From: JANQPX01 sp965204405
GTDB taxonomy: Bacteria > Pseudomonadota > Alphaproteobacteria > Geminicoccales > Geminicoccaceae
Length of the DNA stretch: 64,000 nt
NCBI GenBank assembly: GCA_965204405.1
Contig: CBDBEN010000003.1
Coordinates: 620,001-684,000, forward strand
Reading direction: 5' to 3'
Each line of letters begins with the position of its first letter. Within the stretch, counting starts at the first letter, position 1. Under the pieces are notes generated by a model that saw only the letters and a list, made by a program, of their open reading frames with translations, had not been told where the DNA came from and made no database searches. Both the position numbers and the translations under genes were made by a program. Below, in pieces: positions 7,891 to 16,595 of this stretch.

Positions 7891-8580
7891 CTACACTGAG
7901 CGGCCGGTGACCGCCGCTGCCATATTGAGGGCACGTATGGCAGCACAGGCCGCGCCATAACCGTTGTCGATATTGCAGACGACGAGGCCAGGCGCGCATG
8001 AAGCGAGGGCGGCGTTGAGCGCCGTCTCGCCGCTTCGTGATGCGCCATAGCCGATCGAGGTCGGAACGGCGATCACCAGACCGGGCACCAAGCCACCGAC
8101 CACACTAGGCAGCGCGCCATCCATCCCCGCCACGACAACCACAATCGGCAGGGGCTTGATATCATCCATGCGCTCAATCAACCGCCAGAGCCCGGCAACG
8201 CCGACATCGTGGATGGGCAGGCTCGCAATGTCATTGAACTGCAACGTCCTGATTGCCTCCAGAGCAACAGGAACGTCCGAGCTACCCGCGGTTATCACAG
8301 CAACGCTTGGCCGATCCCTGGGCTGTGGCGCCGCGCCGAAAAAACCGGTTCGGGAAATCGGGTCATAGTCGATGACATCGCGGTGAACGTTGGGTAGATC
8401 GGCGAAGGCTGCCTCATCAAGTCGGGTCAGCAGCATCCGCTCTTCGGCTGCCGATAGCTGGTCCAAGATCGCCGAGAGTTGTGCGCTGGACTTTCCGGCA
8501 CAAAAAACCGCCTCGTCAAAACCTAATCTGCGGCGCCTGTCCAAGTCGAGCTTGATTTGATCGTCAGTCATGGGCATCAC
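7891..8580 (-). CDS. larB: LarB-like nickel-pincer cofactor carboxylase
   Basis: LarB carboxylates and hydrolyses nicotinic acid adenine dinucleotide, the first step of nickel-pincer nucleotide synthesis for lactate racemase-type enzymes. The 229-residue protein has the PurE-like C-terminal domain: VAVITAGSSDVPVALEA, HDVGVAGLWR, VVVVAGMDGALPSVVGGL, VPTSIGYGASRSGE and CNIDNGYGAA, all typical of LarB. The N-terminal domain with LDLDRRRRLGFDEAVFCAGK is also family-like. Start is uncertain among GTG 8580, ATG 8577 and ATG 8571, since no clear ribosome site is visible. larC, larE and larA are not in the window. Confidence 0.85.
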   Translation of the reverse strand: MMPMTDDQIKLDLDRRRRLGFDEAVFCAGKSSAQLSAILDQLSAAEERMLLTRLDEAAFADLPNVHRDVIDYDPISRTGFFGAAPQPRDRPSVAVITAGSSDVPVALEAIRTLQFNDIASLPIHDVGVAGLWRLIERMDDIKPLPIVVVVAGMDGALPSVVGGLVPGLVIAVPTSIGYGASRSGETALNAALASCAPGLVVCNIDNGYGAACAAIRALNMAAAVTGRSV

Positions 8581-8676
8581 GAGCCAAAGGTAGAACGTTC
8601 CGTTCTCGACCGAACCCTAACAGCAGTAGGCTAAAGTCCGCTACCCGATGGCACGCGATGCAAGCCTATCAAGACA

Positions 8677-9381
8677 CTATGCAGGATCGCCGAGACCTGA
8701 TGCGAGACGCTCACAGTAGAGCCTAAGATTATCGTATTCGAGGCCTATGCGCTTCAAATCTGTCTCAACCGGAACAAAAAACAGATTGGCCAAAAATCCA
8801 TAGGCGATGGCATCGATCGTGGTTGGACCGTCGCCAAAGAAATAGGAGCGATTGCCAAGTTGCACGGAGACCGAGCGAAGATCGGTCCGACCCAAGGCAT
8901 AGAGATCGTCCCGGCTGTGCCGGCCGAGGCCTTGATGATGAAGATCACGTCTAACCTGTCGCCTGATATAGGCTGAGGCAGGGCCACGCAGGCCCGGCGG
9001 CAGGAATCCGAAATATACCGGTTGAGTGACGGCCCAACCGGTGGGGTCGATCCAGCGGCTATAGGACAAAATGAAATAAAAATGATCCTCAAATAGCCGC
9101 TGCAGGCTGATCGCTTCCGCCCGCTGGCGCTCGGACAGTTCGTGGTCCGGATCTATTTGCCGGGTGCGTTTGAGATGGTCGATAATGAGAGTGCTGTCGG
9201 CGACTCGTGTACCGTCCTCGTCCTCTATGAAAGGCAGCTTGCCTTTGGGCGCTTTGCCTGGACTACGTTGCTCAACAATCCGGTAATCGATTTTGGAGAG
9301 CTTCAACCAGGCTTCGAGCTTGAGGGTGAATGGGCTGATGTTTACACCCCAGGCTTTGGGGTACTGAAAAAGCTTAATCAT
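8677..9381 (-). CDS. Glutathione S-transferase-like protein (Fax/metaxin type)
   Basis: This protein of 234 residues has a thioredoxin-like N-terminal domain (KLFQYPKAWGVNISPFTLKL, then GKLPFIEDEDGTRVADS) and an all-helical C-terminal domain ending with GDGPTTIDAIAYGFLANLFF. This matches the GST-like subgroup related to failed-axon-connections and metaxin proteins. The PFIED and D-S elements are the glutathione-contacting turn of GSTs, but the catalytic Tyr/Ser is not obvious. The gene ends 20 bases beyond atpF on the same strand, so read-through from the ATP synthase operon is possible. Confidence 0.78.
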   Translation of the reverse strand: MIKLFQYPKAWGVNISPFTLKLEAWLKLSKIDYRIVEQRSPGKAPKGKLPFIEDEDGTRVADSTLIIDHLKRTRQIDPDHELSERQRAEAISLQRLFEDHFYFILSYSRWIDPTGWAVTQPVYFGFLPPGLRGPASAYIRRQVRRDLHHQGLGRHSRDDLYALGRTDLRSVSVQLGNRSYFFGDGPTTIDAIAYGFLANLFFVPVETDLKRIGLEYDNLRLYCERLASGLGDPA

Positions 9382-9401
9382 GAGCCCCCCATGGAGGCCG
9401 C

Positions 9402-9878
9402 TCAGGCAAGTTTCTTGCTGACCTCCTCAATCGCATCATCCAGAAGCGACTGCCCCTTGGCGCCGGCAACGTTATCGGCCAGCAGACGACCAGTGGTCCT
9501 GATCGCAAGGCGGGCGGTCCGGTCCCGGACATCCTGCAGCGCTTTCGCTTCCTCTTGAGCGATACGGGCCATAGCCTGTTCTTCGCGCCGTTTCAAGCTT
9601 GCCTGAAGCTCGGTTTTGTGCCGGTCCAGCATCCGCTTAGCCTCTGCCTCGGCCTGATCGATGATCTTCTTGGCCTGATCTTCGCCCCCGCTCAGCTTTC
9701 TCTGATGCTCGGCAAGAAGGCTCTGTGCTTCCTCGCGAAGCTTCTTGGCCTCATCGAGTTCAGCCTTAATCTTCTCTGCATGGCCGTCCAGCGCGCCGAG
9801 AATCATGTTGTGGGCGCCGGTCTTGTAGATGACAAAGCCGAGAATCACCAAGGCTAGAAGCAGCAGCAGTTCGTACAT
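9402..9878 (-). CDS. atpF: F0 ATP synthase subunit b
   Basis: Subunit b forms the peripheral stalk linking the F0 membrane sector to F1. The 158-residue protein has one N-terminal membrane helix (LLLLLALVILGFVIYKTGA) and then a long charged coiled coil rich in Glu, Lys, Ala and Gln. It is the last of five F0 genes. The start overlaps the b' stop by one base (TGATG), indicating translational coupling. Two b-type genes side by side is the arrangement of alphaproteobacteria and phototrophs. Confidence 0.93.
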   Translation of the reverse strand: MYELLLLLALVILGFVIYKTGAHNMILGALDGHAEKIKAELDEAKKLREEAQSLLAEHQRKLSGGEDQAKKIIDQAEAEAKRMLDRHKTELQASLKRREEQAMARIAQEEAKALQDVRDRTARLAIRTTGRLLADNVAGAKGQSLLDDAIEEVSKKLA

Positions 9879-10369
9879 CAGGCAGCCTCCTTCAACACCG
9901 CATCAAGCGCTGCCTTGGCATCTGACTTGTTAACCTTGACGCCAGACAAACGTTCGGTAGCAGCTTGTGCCGTGGCGAGGGCTGCATCATCCAGCTCCTT
10001 AAGCGCATCAGCTTTGGCGTTCGCAATCCGCTCCTCGGCATCGGCGATTTGCTTTGCGAGTTTGGCTTCAAGCTTGCCCTGCGCTTCGCTGGCTTCATCC
10101 TGCAGCTTTGCCTGGGTCTCGGCGACCCTGGACTGAGCCTTGGCTTGTGCTTTTGCCATCACCGATTCAAATGCGGACATCGCCTCTTCGGCGTCCTTCC
10201 GAAGACGCTGCGCTTCGTCGAGATCAGCGCGAATGCGATCGGCACGCGTTTCCAGCACTTCGGCAACACGTGGTAAAGCTTTGCGGCTCAACAGGTAGTA
10301 GAGAACGCTAAAGCAGACGATAAGCCAGAAGATCTGGCTTACAAAGGTCGAAACCTCAAGCTGGGGCAT
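9878..10369 (-). CDS. atpF': F0 ATP synthase subunit b'
   Basis: This second b-type stalk subunit of 163 residues has a hydrophobic helix, FVSQIFWLIVCFSVLYYLLS, at about residues 8-28, followed by a long Ala/Glu/Lys-rich coiled coil with RIRADLDEAQRLRKDAEEA. It pairs with subunit b as a heterodimer in the peripheral stalk. ATG 10369 is chosen because GGAG lies 6 bases upstream; the in-frame TTG at 10375 directly abuts that ribosome site. It is sometimes named atpG or atpX in other annotations. Confidence 0.92.
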   Translation of the reverse strand: MPQLEVSTFVSQIFWLIVCFSVLYYLLSRKALPRVAEVLETRADRIRADLDEAQRLRKDAEEAMSAFESVMAKAQAKAQSRVAETQAKLQDEASEAQGKLEAKLAKQIADAEERIANAKADALKELDDAALATAQAATERLSGVKVNKSDAKAALDAVLKEAA

Positions 10370-10520
10370 CGACAACTCCAGATATTATTGGATGATGTCG
10401 CCAACCGACGACACCACCGGCATATTGGGCATCGATCAATTTGCTCGGGAAGATCGTAGCACTAAGACTGCCTTGATCTTGCCCCAACAAGTGGACGATG
10501 CCGCTCAAGCAATGTCGCTT

Positions 10521-10745
10521 CTAGCCGAACAAGACCATGAAGGCGATCAGAAGGGCGAACAGGCCGATGGCCTCCACAAGGGCAAAGCCGATCCACATCA
10601 TGCCGGAAACCCGATCCTGGACCGAGGGGTTGCGGCCGATGGTCGAGATGGTGGTGGCGAACACATTGCCGATGCCGACTCCGACGCCGGCGAGGGCGAT
10701 TGCCGCAAGACCGGCTCCGATCATCTTGGCTGCTTCGATTTCCAT
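10521..10745 (-). CDS. atpE: F0 ATP synthase subunit c
   Basis: Subunit c forms the proton-driven rotor ring. The protein is 74 residues, two membrane helices joined by a polar loop with RNP (38-40). Helix 1 is Gly/Ala-rich (AGVGVGIGN). Helix 2 contains the ion-binding Glu58 within ALVEAIGLFALLIAF. No sodium-type ligand set is evident, so proton coupling is likely. It sits between atpB and atpF', with about 150 non-coding bases before atpF'. Confidence 0.95.
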   Translation of the reverse strand: MEIEAAKMIGAGLAAIALAGVGVGIGNVFATTISTIGRNPSVQDRVSGMMWIGFALVEAIGLFALLIAFMVLFG

Positions 10746-10811
10746 CAGTTCTCTCCTGCAGTCGAATTGTCTGTTGATGTTGGCGCATCCGCGAAAAGGG
10801 CCGCGGCAGCG

Positions 10812-11627
10812 CTAGTGAAGATGAAGAGCCTCCTGCAAGTAAATGCAGCTCAGCACGGTGAACACATAGGCCTGCAAGAACGCAATCGCGAGTTCGAGGC
10901 CAGAAAGAGCGACCGTCAAGGCAAGGGGAGCAATCGCCGGCACCACGAAATAGCCGCCTAGCGCGATGATGAAGCCCGCAAAGGTCTTCAGCATGATATG
11001 CCCCGCCATCATGTTGACGAACAGTCGGACCGACAGGCTGATTGGCCGGATGAGGTAGGACAGCACCTCGATAGGCACCAATAGCGGCAGCACCGGCGCA
11101 GGCACGCCTTTAGGCACGAAAAACGAGAAAAAATGCATGCCATGCTTGGCAAGCCCGATGATCGTGACCGAGACCACCACAAACAGCGCCATCGTAAAGG
11201 TGACGATGATATGGCTGGTGAAGGTGAAGGAGCCCGGGATCATACCAAGCATGTTGCCGACGAGAATGAAGGTGAACAGCGTAAAGAAGAATGGGAAGTA
11301 TTTCCGTCCTTCACGGCCGGCATTGCTCTCGATCATATCGGCGATAAAGTCGTAGACCATCTCGACCAGCGACTGTAGCCGCCCCGGCACCATGCTACCA
11401 TGGCGTGAACCCAGCATTACCAGGGCGTAGACGCAGGCGACGGTAATCACCATCCAAAGCGCAGAGTTGGTAAAGCTCAGATCAAAACCCAAAAGGGTAA
11501 AGTTCGGTCCCTCCGTAATTAGCGGATGGACTTCGAACTGCTCAAGCGGGCTGTGCGCCTCTTCAACATGCTCGATATGCTCGGCAACGTTATGCGCAGT
11601 GTCTTCCAAAGTCTCTTCCGTTGCCAC
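10812..11627 (-). CDS. atpB: F0 ATP synthase subunit a
   Basis: Subunit a forms the stator with the proton half-channels. The 271-residue protein has a hydrophilic N-terminus, then five to six membrane helices. The essential Arg is R201 in ISLSVRLFVNMMAGH. The start is GTG at 11627, preceded by AGAGAGG. It lies downstream of atpI and upstream of atpE in the usual alphaproteobacterial F0 order. The F1 genes are not in this window; the split is typical of this class. Confidence 0.95.
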   Translation of the reverse strand: MATEETLEDTAHNVAEHIEHVEEAHSPLEQFEVHPLITEGPNFTLLGFDLSFTNSALWMVITVACVYALVMLGSRHGSMVPGRLQSLVEMVYDFIADMIESNAGREGRKYFPFFFTLFTFILVGNMLGMIPGSFTFTSHIIVTFTMALFVVVSVTIIGLAKHGMHFFSFFVPKGVPAPVLPLLVPIEVLSYLIRPISLSVRLFVNMMAGHIMLKTFAGFIIALGGYFVVPAIAPLALTVALSGLELAIAFLQAYVFTVLSCIYLQEALHLH

Positions 11628-11652
11628 CGCAACCTCTCTCGCTATCGCCTCT

Positions 11653-11982
11653 TCACCTACCGCCGTCGGGCGGATCGTGTCGCGTATTCATCCGTTTAAC
11701 GTACCGGAACGCATTCAACATCCCGGCACCGGCGCCCGCGAAGAACATGACCATGAAAAAAATCGGCCATGTATCCAGCCAGCGATCAAGCCAATAGCCG
11801 ATGAATCCACCAACAAGAATGCCCGCAATCAGCTCGACGCCGATCTGAACACCTGCCCCGTAGCCCTTGGGAGCGACGGGCCGTTCTGGCTCGTCTTCCC
11901 TGGCAAGGCCAGTATCCTGCCGCAGCTTTTTAACGCGGCTATCGAAATCATCGAACTTGGACGACTTGTCGTCACGTGCCAT
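11653..11982 (-). CDS. atpI: AtpI/AtpZ-family ATP synthase assembly protein
   Basis: This is a small inner-membrane protein of 109 residues with a charged N-terminus (DDKSSKFDDFDSRVKKLRQ) and two membrane helices (GVELIAGILVGGFIGYWLD and PIFFMVMFFAGAGAGMLNAF). AtpI-type proteins help assemble the c-ring and in some species carry magnesium. It heads the F0 operon. Start ATG 11982 is preferred to the in-frame ATG at 12018 because the protein then begins as family members do; neither has a strong ribosome site. Confidence 0.85.
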   Translation of the reverse strand: MARDDKSSKFDDFDSRVKKLRQDTGLAREDEPERPVAPKGYGAGVQIGVELIAGILVGGFIGYWLDRWLDTWPIFFMVMFFAGAGAGMLNAFRYVKRMNTRHDPPDGGR

Positions 11983-12018
11983 CAGCTTTCGCCCGTGCTC
12001 CGGACAGCAGCATTTCAT

Positions 12019-12446
12019 GACGAAAAAACGTCGCCGCCGAAAACGCCCGCACCTTAGGTTTTCGGTGTGGATAAAGTCAAGCGAACCGCCTTACCCTGCG
12101 TCAGGCGGTCGCTTGTTAGGATACCCTGCCCATAGCTTGCTCCCCTTCCCAATTCAGGAAGATTGCTTCAGCCCTCTTTCCCTGCTGGGCATCCACAAGC
12201 GTGTAGGGACCACATCAAGTTTGCCGGATGAGAAAGCTGGCTGAAGCGGAAATTATCTGGTGACGCCTCTGGAGGTACTCGAAAGCAATTGGCTTTAAAG
12301 ATCGCCATTTCTCGTCGTGTTTCTTGGTCATGGCGCGTCCATCACGGTGTGAATGCGTGTGTGACCAAGAACAACGAAAGTGGACATCTTCGAAAAGCCG
12401 CACATTGAAGCGTCACTAATCGGCGAACTGACCTGACCGCTGGTGT
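12019..12446. other. Gap upstream of the F0 operon, no gene seen
   Basis: These roughly 430 bases precede atpI and presumably hold its promoter. No convincing gene, RNA or strong hairpin was found. The short open frames on either strand have composition unlike the neighbours and no family resemblance. Confidence 0.5.
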
Positions 12447-12732
12447 TCATTGATGTTTCCTTTCCGTGCCGGTTACTTTCGTTGCCGTTTCGGCCAGATA
12501 TGGGACCACTTTTCGTCCGGCGAACGCAGTACGTCCGTGCCACCATCGGCATCGGCCGAGATTGTAGACGATGGTGGCTATGACGATCGTCGCCTCGGCG
12601 TGCTTGATGCCGATGCTGCGGATCATGAGGTTCATCCTGTCCTCCTGATGTGCAAAGACGATCCTCTACACTCCAAATCCTGGTTGCTTCGGCAAAGGCC
12701 CTTACTCGCAAGGTCCGGCGGAGCTTGCTCAA
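12447..12732 (-). pseudogene. IS5-family transposase C-terminal remnant, frameshifted
   Basis: On the reverse strand, an open frame ending at 12447 encodes VFAHQEDRMNLMIRSIGI followed by TIVYNLGRCRWW. This is the C-terminal signature of IS5-group transposases (VFAxQ...RTIGIxRA...ANLxYNxxR). The frame is interrupted by a TAG just before VFAHQ. The sequence continues upstream in another frame as LRRTLRVRAF and ATRIWSVE up to about 12732, so one frameshift is needed. The catalytic DDE part is absent and no terminal inverted repeats were found. The fragment is dead. Confidence 0.6.
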
Positions 12733-13101
12733 ACACCCTTAAATCGCCAGCTTTTCGGAGATGTCCATGTGTTTCCGATCGCGCGGCTCGGCATCAGGAT
12801 ACTGCAGCGACCTTCACAGGCTGGGCCTGGGAACTGCCGTGCCTTTCCGGGGCCAGGCTTGGCATCTATCACGCCAGCCCCTTGAACAACTCTCGAGGCG
12901 AACAGTCGATTGGAGAATTTACAGAAAATGTCAAATATCAGGAATTGTCCCGTAATCGGCTTTTACTTTTAAGTTAGACTTGGGAAACGCTGAGGAACGG
13001 ATGAAGGACGATGAATGCGTTATAATTGGGTTGATCATATATCCGACAGCTCATGTCGGAGGAGTGGTCAGCAAATCAAGAATAGGTTACTTCGGGCAAA
13101 G
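12733..13101. other. Gap flanking the transposase remnant, no gene seen
   Basis: About 370 bases between the IS remnant and the 3' end of the tusA-like gene. No supportable gene was found. It may be further eroded mobile-element DNA, but nothing in it could be matched. Confidence 0.4.
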
Positions 13102-13353
13102 CTACAATCGATCAGGCCCTTTCCTGACCACCAAGCTATAGTAGGTGCTTGGCGGATCTTCCTCTTTTATTTCAACAACTTCATGACCTTGGTCGCGCAA
13201 CGTTCGGGGCACATTGTCGAGAGGCTCACCTGAGCTCAAACGGATGCTGGCAATCTCGCCAACCTGCATTTGCTCTATCAAAAGCTTGGCTTTCACCATG
13301 GTTAAAGGACAGATGTCGGAGGTGATGTCCAAGATGTATTGCGAATCTTTCAC
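13102..13353 (-). CDS. TusA-family sulfur carrier/sulfurtransferase
   Basis: This small protein of about 83 residues has the TusA fold: YILDITSDICPLTMVKAKLL, IASIRLSSGEPLDNVPRTL and GHEVVEI. The active Cys lies in CPLT, a variant of the usual CPxP found in a subgroup of alphaproteobacterial and cyanobacterial members. TusA proteins relay persulfide sulfur for tRNA thiolation or sulfur oxidation. The GTG at 13353 is preferred because AGGGAAG lies just upstream; ATG 13368 would add five residues. It is divergent from mucR. No dsrE or tusBCD neighbours occur, so the partner is unknown. Confidence 0.8.
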   Translation of the reverse strand: MKDSQYILDITSDICPLTMVKAKLLIEQMQVGEIASIRLSSGEPLDNVPRTLRDQGHEVVEIKEEDPPSTYYSLVVRKGPDRL

Positions 13354-13464
13354 TTTTTCTTCCCTCATCTTCAGAAAAAAACATAAAGCTCTTGCAGAAG
13401 TAAAAACTTTAAATATATTCCTTTGAAGAATTAACAATCATGCTCGCACAAGGCGCAAAATGTT

Positions 13465-13899
13465 ATGTCCGAAAAGTTGAGTCAAAATGAGCTTCTCGCT
13501 CTTACTACCGAAATTGTGGCGTCTCATGTCTCCAACAATACTGTTGCAGTCAGTGATTTGCCCGAAGTGATCCAGAAAGTTTATGGTAGCCTGACCATGT
13601 TGTCACCGACGCCTGAGCCGCCGCAGGCAGAAAAGCCGCAACCGGCGGTGGCCGTCAAGAAATCCGTCACCCCAGAATACATCATTTGCCTGGAGGATGG
13701 AAAGAAGCTGAAAATGCTGAAGCGCCATCTTAAGACACGCTATGATATGACGCCGGAAGAATATCGCAAGCGCTGGAGCTTGCCTGATGACTATCCAATG
13801 GTGGCGCCGAGCTATGCGCAGCAACGAAGTGATCTAGCCAAGAAAATCGGCCTGGGCACCAAGCGCAGTACCGGCAGAGGCCGGCGGGGCGCTGCTTAG
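13465..13899 (+). CDS. mucR: MucR/Ros-family transcriptional regulator
   Basis: This 144-residue protein carries the prokaryotic zinc-finger domain of MucR/Ros regulators. The conserved core is CLEDGKKLKMLKRHLK followed by MTPEEYRKRWSLP and YPMVAPSYAQQRS. An N-terminal segment (LALTTEIVASHVSNN) is the MucR oligomerisation region. A Pro/Lys linker joins the two. MucR proteins bind AT-rich DNA and globally repress motility, exopolysaccharide and cell-cycle genes in alphaproteobacteria. The first zinc-ligand position has the C-x2-D form common in MucR. Confidence 0.92.
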   Translation: MSEKLSQNELLALTTEIVASHVSNNTVAVSDLPEVIQKVYGSLTMLSPTPEPPQAEKPQPAVAVKKSVTPEYIICLEDGKKLKMLKRHLKTRYDMTPEEYRKRWSLPDDYPMVAPSYAQQRSDLAKKIGLGTKRSTGRGRRGAA

Positions 13900-14152
13900 G
13901 TTTCGGCGCCGTTATCGAGGACTTCATCTGACATTTCTGAGTTGATTATTGGCAAGTACATACTCTGGCTGACCGATGATTGGCTTCGATTAGTGTTGCT
14001 GTCACTGAAGCGGCCGGGCGAAAGGCCTTCGACTTGACGAGGCCGCCATGCCTTACCATAACTTAGTTTGGCATAGCGAATGACTGGCAACCATGCTTAA
14101 ATCGTTTCGTTCCTTTGATTTTCATCCTTCGGCGTTGGGCGGTTTTTGACGC

Positions 14153-15541
14153 GTGACTAAGAAGCTTTTCATCAAAACCTATGGTTGCCAGATGAATGTC
14201 TACGATTCCGATCGTATGGCTGATCTGCTGTCACGCCACGGATATGGGCGCGCGGCCAAGGTAGAAGATGCGGACTTGGTGATCCTCAACACCTGTCACA
14301 TTCGCGAGAAGGCTGCAGAGAAGGTCTATTCGGAGCTTGGCCGCTTACGACAATTGCGTGAGCAGAAACGGGAAGGCGGCGGTGATCTGATGATCGGCAT
14401 TTCCGGTTGCGTCGCCCAGGCCGAGGGTCAGACCATGCTTGATCGGGCACCTTTTGTGGACCTCGTAGTCGGGCCCCAGACCTATCATCGGCTACCTGAG
14501 ATGATTCACCGGCGTGCCCGTGGCGAAGGAGCAGTGCTTGATACCGATTTCCCTCTCGAAAGCAAATTCGATTCGTTGCCCAGTGATATCTTGGGAGATC
14601 AGCCGGTAAGCGCTTTTCTAACGGTACAGGAAGGCTGCGACAAGTTTTGCACCTTTTGTGTCGTGCCCTATACCCGTGGCGCTGAAACCTCGAGGCCAGC
14701 GGACGACGTCATCGCTGAGGCGAAGCGTCTCGTGCATAGCGGCGTCAGGGAAATCACTCTCCTCGGTCAGAACGTTAATGCCTATCATGGAGACGGTCCG
14801 GATGGGAGGAGCTGGAGCCTTGCGAGATTGATAAACTCGCTGGCCGACATCGATGGTCTGCTCAGGCTTCGTTACACCACCTCTCATCCCCGCGATATGA
14901 GCGACGATTTGATCCGAGCCCATGGAAATGTACCTGCGTTAATGCCTTTTTTACATTTGCCGGTCCAATCTGGCTCAGATACTGTATTAAAGGCGATGAA
15001 CCGACAGCACGATGCCGACACCTACCGCTGCCTCGTCGATAGGCTTAGAGAGGCCAGACCAGATCTGGCGTTGTCTTCCGATTTCATCGTCGGTTTCCCA
15101 GGTGAAACCGATGCGGACTTCGAAGCAACCATGAAGCTGGTCGACACCATTGGGTTTGCGCAGGCCTTTTCCTTCAAATTCAGCCCGAGACCAGGAACTC
15201 CCGCCTCTAAGCAGATAAAGCAGGTGAAGGAAGAGGTTAAGAGCGAAAGGCTCACAAGGCTTCAAGCGCTCCTGAATCGGCAAACCAATGACTTCAACCA
15301 AGATATGGTTGGTAAGCGGATGCCGGTTCTGCTGGAGCGCCAGGGCCGGCATGCAGGGCAACTCGTTGGACGTAGCCCTTATCTTCAGGCCGTTCATGTT
15401 GAAATGCCGGGTGTAGGCATCGGCGATCTAATCGACGTGGAGATCACCGAGCGTTTCTCCAATAGCTTGGCCGCCGAGGTCGTCAACGCCCATCCCCCTA
15501 AGGGCAACGCCGGCCGCCCGTCTGAGGAGGCACTGGCCTGA
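14153..15541 (+). CDS. miaB: tRNA-2-methylthio-N6-dimethylallyladenosine synthase
   Basis: MiaB is a radical-SAM methylthiotransferase that converts i6A37 to ms2i6A37 in tRNA. The 462-residue protein has the N-terminal auxiliary-cluster cysteines C12 (TYGCQMN), C48 (LNTCHIREKA) and C86 (GISGCVAQ). The radical-SAM motif CDKFCTFC is at 162-169, and a C-terminal TRAM domain follows. The start is GTG at 14153, without a strong ribosome site. It begins the run miaB-phoH-ybeY-corC-lnt, a common alphaproteobacterial order. Confidence 0.95.
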   Translation: MTKKLFIKTYGCQMNVYDSDRMADLLSRHGYGRAAKVEDADLVILNTCHIREKAAEKVYSELGRLRQLREQKREGGGDLMIGISGCVAQAEGQTMLDRAPFVDLVVGPQTYHRLPEMIHRRARGEGAVLDTDFPLESKFDSLPSDILGDQPVSAFLTVQEGCDKFCTFCVVPYTRGAETSRPADDVIAEAKRLVHSGVREITLLGQNVNAYHGDGPDGRSWSLARLINSLADIDGLLRLRYTTSHPRDMSDDLIRAHGNVPALMPFLHLPVQSGSDTVLKAMNRQHDADTYRCLVDRLREARPDLALSSDFIVGFPGETDADFEATMKLVDTIGFAQAFSFKFSPRPGTPASKQIKQVKEEVKSERLTRLQALLNRQTNDFNQDMVGKRMPVLLERQGRHAGQLVGRSPYLQAVHVEMPGVGIGDLIDVEITERFSNSLAAEVVNAHPPKGNAGRPSEEALA

Positions 15542-16554
15542 AACCGGTCCCCGACTCACCCGACACCAGCACGCTAACCTTCGATGACAATGGCCGTTGT
15601 GCCTTGCTGTTCGGTCGGCATCATGAGTATCTCGCGCGCATTGAACAGCATATCCCGGCGACCTTGGTGGCCCGTGGCAATGTCGTCACGATTTCGGGCG
15701 ATGCCGAGCAGATCGCATTCGCCAAAGCCGTCCTGAACGATCTGGATAGGCGCTTGGAAGAAGGGATTGACTTGAGCAGCAGTGAAGTGGACGCGGCGAT
15801 ACGCATGGTTGTCGATGGTGAGCCGGAAGCAACTGCAGACAAAGGTTTCCGCGGCCAGGATCATCTGATCGAAACAGAGCGCAAAAGGATCAGCCCGCGG
15901 TCGCCCAATCAGGCGCGCTACATCAGGCTGATGGAAGAACATGACCTGGTCTTTGGGCTGGGCCCTGCCGGCACCGGCAAGACTTACTTGGCTGTTGCTA
16001 TGGGCGCGTCGCTCCTTCGCCGCCGTGTGGTGGACCGGCTTATCCTTTCTCGTCCGGCTGTCGAGGCCGGAGAACGGCTAGGCTTCTTGCCGGGCGATAT
16101 GAAAGACAAGGTCGATCCCTATCTCAGACCTCTCTATGATGCGTTGCAGGATATGCTGCCTGAGGGCAAATTCACAACGCGGCTCGAAGCTGGCCAAATC
16201 GAGGTTGCACCACTGGCATTCATGCGCGGTAGGACCCTGTCGAACGCGTTCGCGATCTTGGACGAGGCACAAAACACGACGCCTGCCCAGATGATGATGT
16301 TCCTGACCCGCCTAGGCGAGAATTCGCGCATGGTGATAACCGGTGATCCGGCCCAGCATGACCTGCCTCTAGGCACGGCGTCTGGGCTTGATGATGCTGT
16401 GACCAAGCTCGACAATATGAAGGGCATCGGCATGATCCATTTTACGGAAAAAGATGTCGTCCGGCATCCTCTGGTTGCCCGTATCATCGGTGCTTATCGA
16501 ACCCGGTTGAACGGTAGCTCCGGCTCCATCGACAGCAGTGAGAGCGATGACTGA
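15538..16554 (+). CDS. phoH: PhoH-family ATPase, probable CTG start
   Basis: This PhoH-like P-loop protein has about 338 residues. The Walker A motif is GPAGTGKTYLA, followed by LSRPAVEAGERLGFLPGD, AILDEAQNTTP (Walker B) and ITGDPAQHDLP. The conserved N-terminal element LTFDDN lies upstream of the first TTG (15604), so translation must begin earlier. No ATG, GTG or TTG exists in frame between the miaB stop and 15604. A CTG at 15538 follows an ideal GAGGAGG (15524-15530) by 7 bases and overlaps the miaB TGA by four bases. PhoH is thought to act in RNA metabolism with YbeY, whose gene follows. Confidence 0.85.
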   Translation: MKPVPDSPDTSTLTFDDNGRCALLFGRHHEYLARIEQHIPATLVARGNVVTISGDAEQIAFAKAVLNDLDRRLEEGIDLSSSEVDAAIRMVVDGEPEATADKGFRGQDHLIETERKRISPRSPNQARYIRLMEEHDLVFGLGPAGTGKTYLAVAMGASLLRRRVVDRLILSRPAVEAGERLGFLPGDMKDKVDPYLRPLYDALQDMLPEGKFTTRLEAGQIEVAPLAFMRGRTLSNAFAILDEAQNTTPAQMMMFLTRLGENSRMVITGDPAQHDLPLGTASGLDDAVTKLDNMKGIGMIHFTEKDVVRHPLVARIIGAYRTRLNGSSGSIDSSESDD

Positions 16555-16595
16555 CATCGCTGCTCAGCTATCCCCGAAACAGAATTTCGAAAAAG

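Noticed and set aside
12450..12977. Forward open frame of about 175 codons in the IS remnant region
   Set aside because: It runs opposite the transposase tail, and its translation shows no domain or plausible start.
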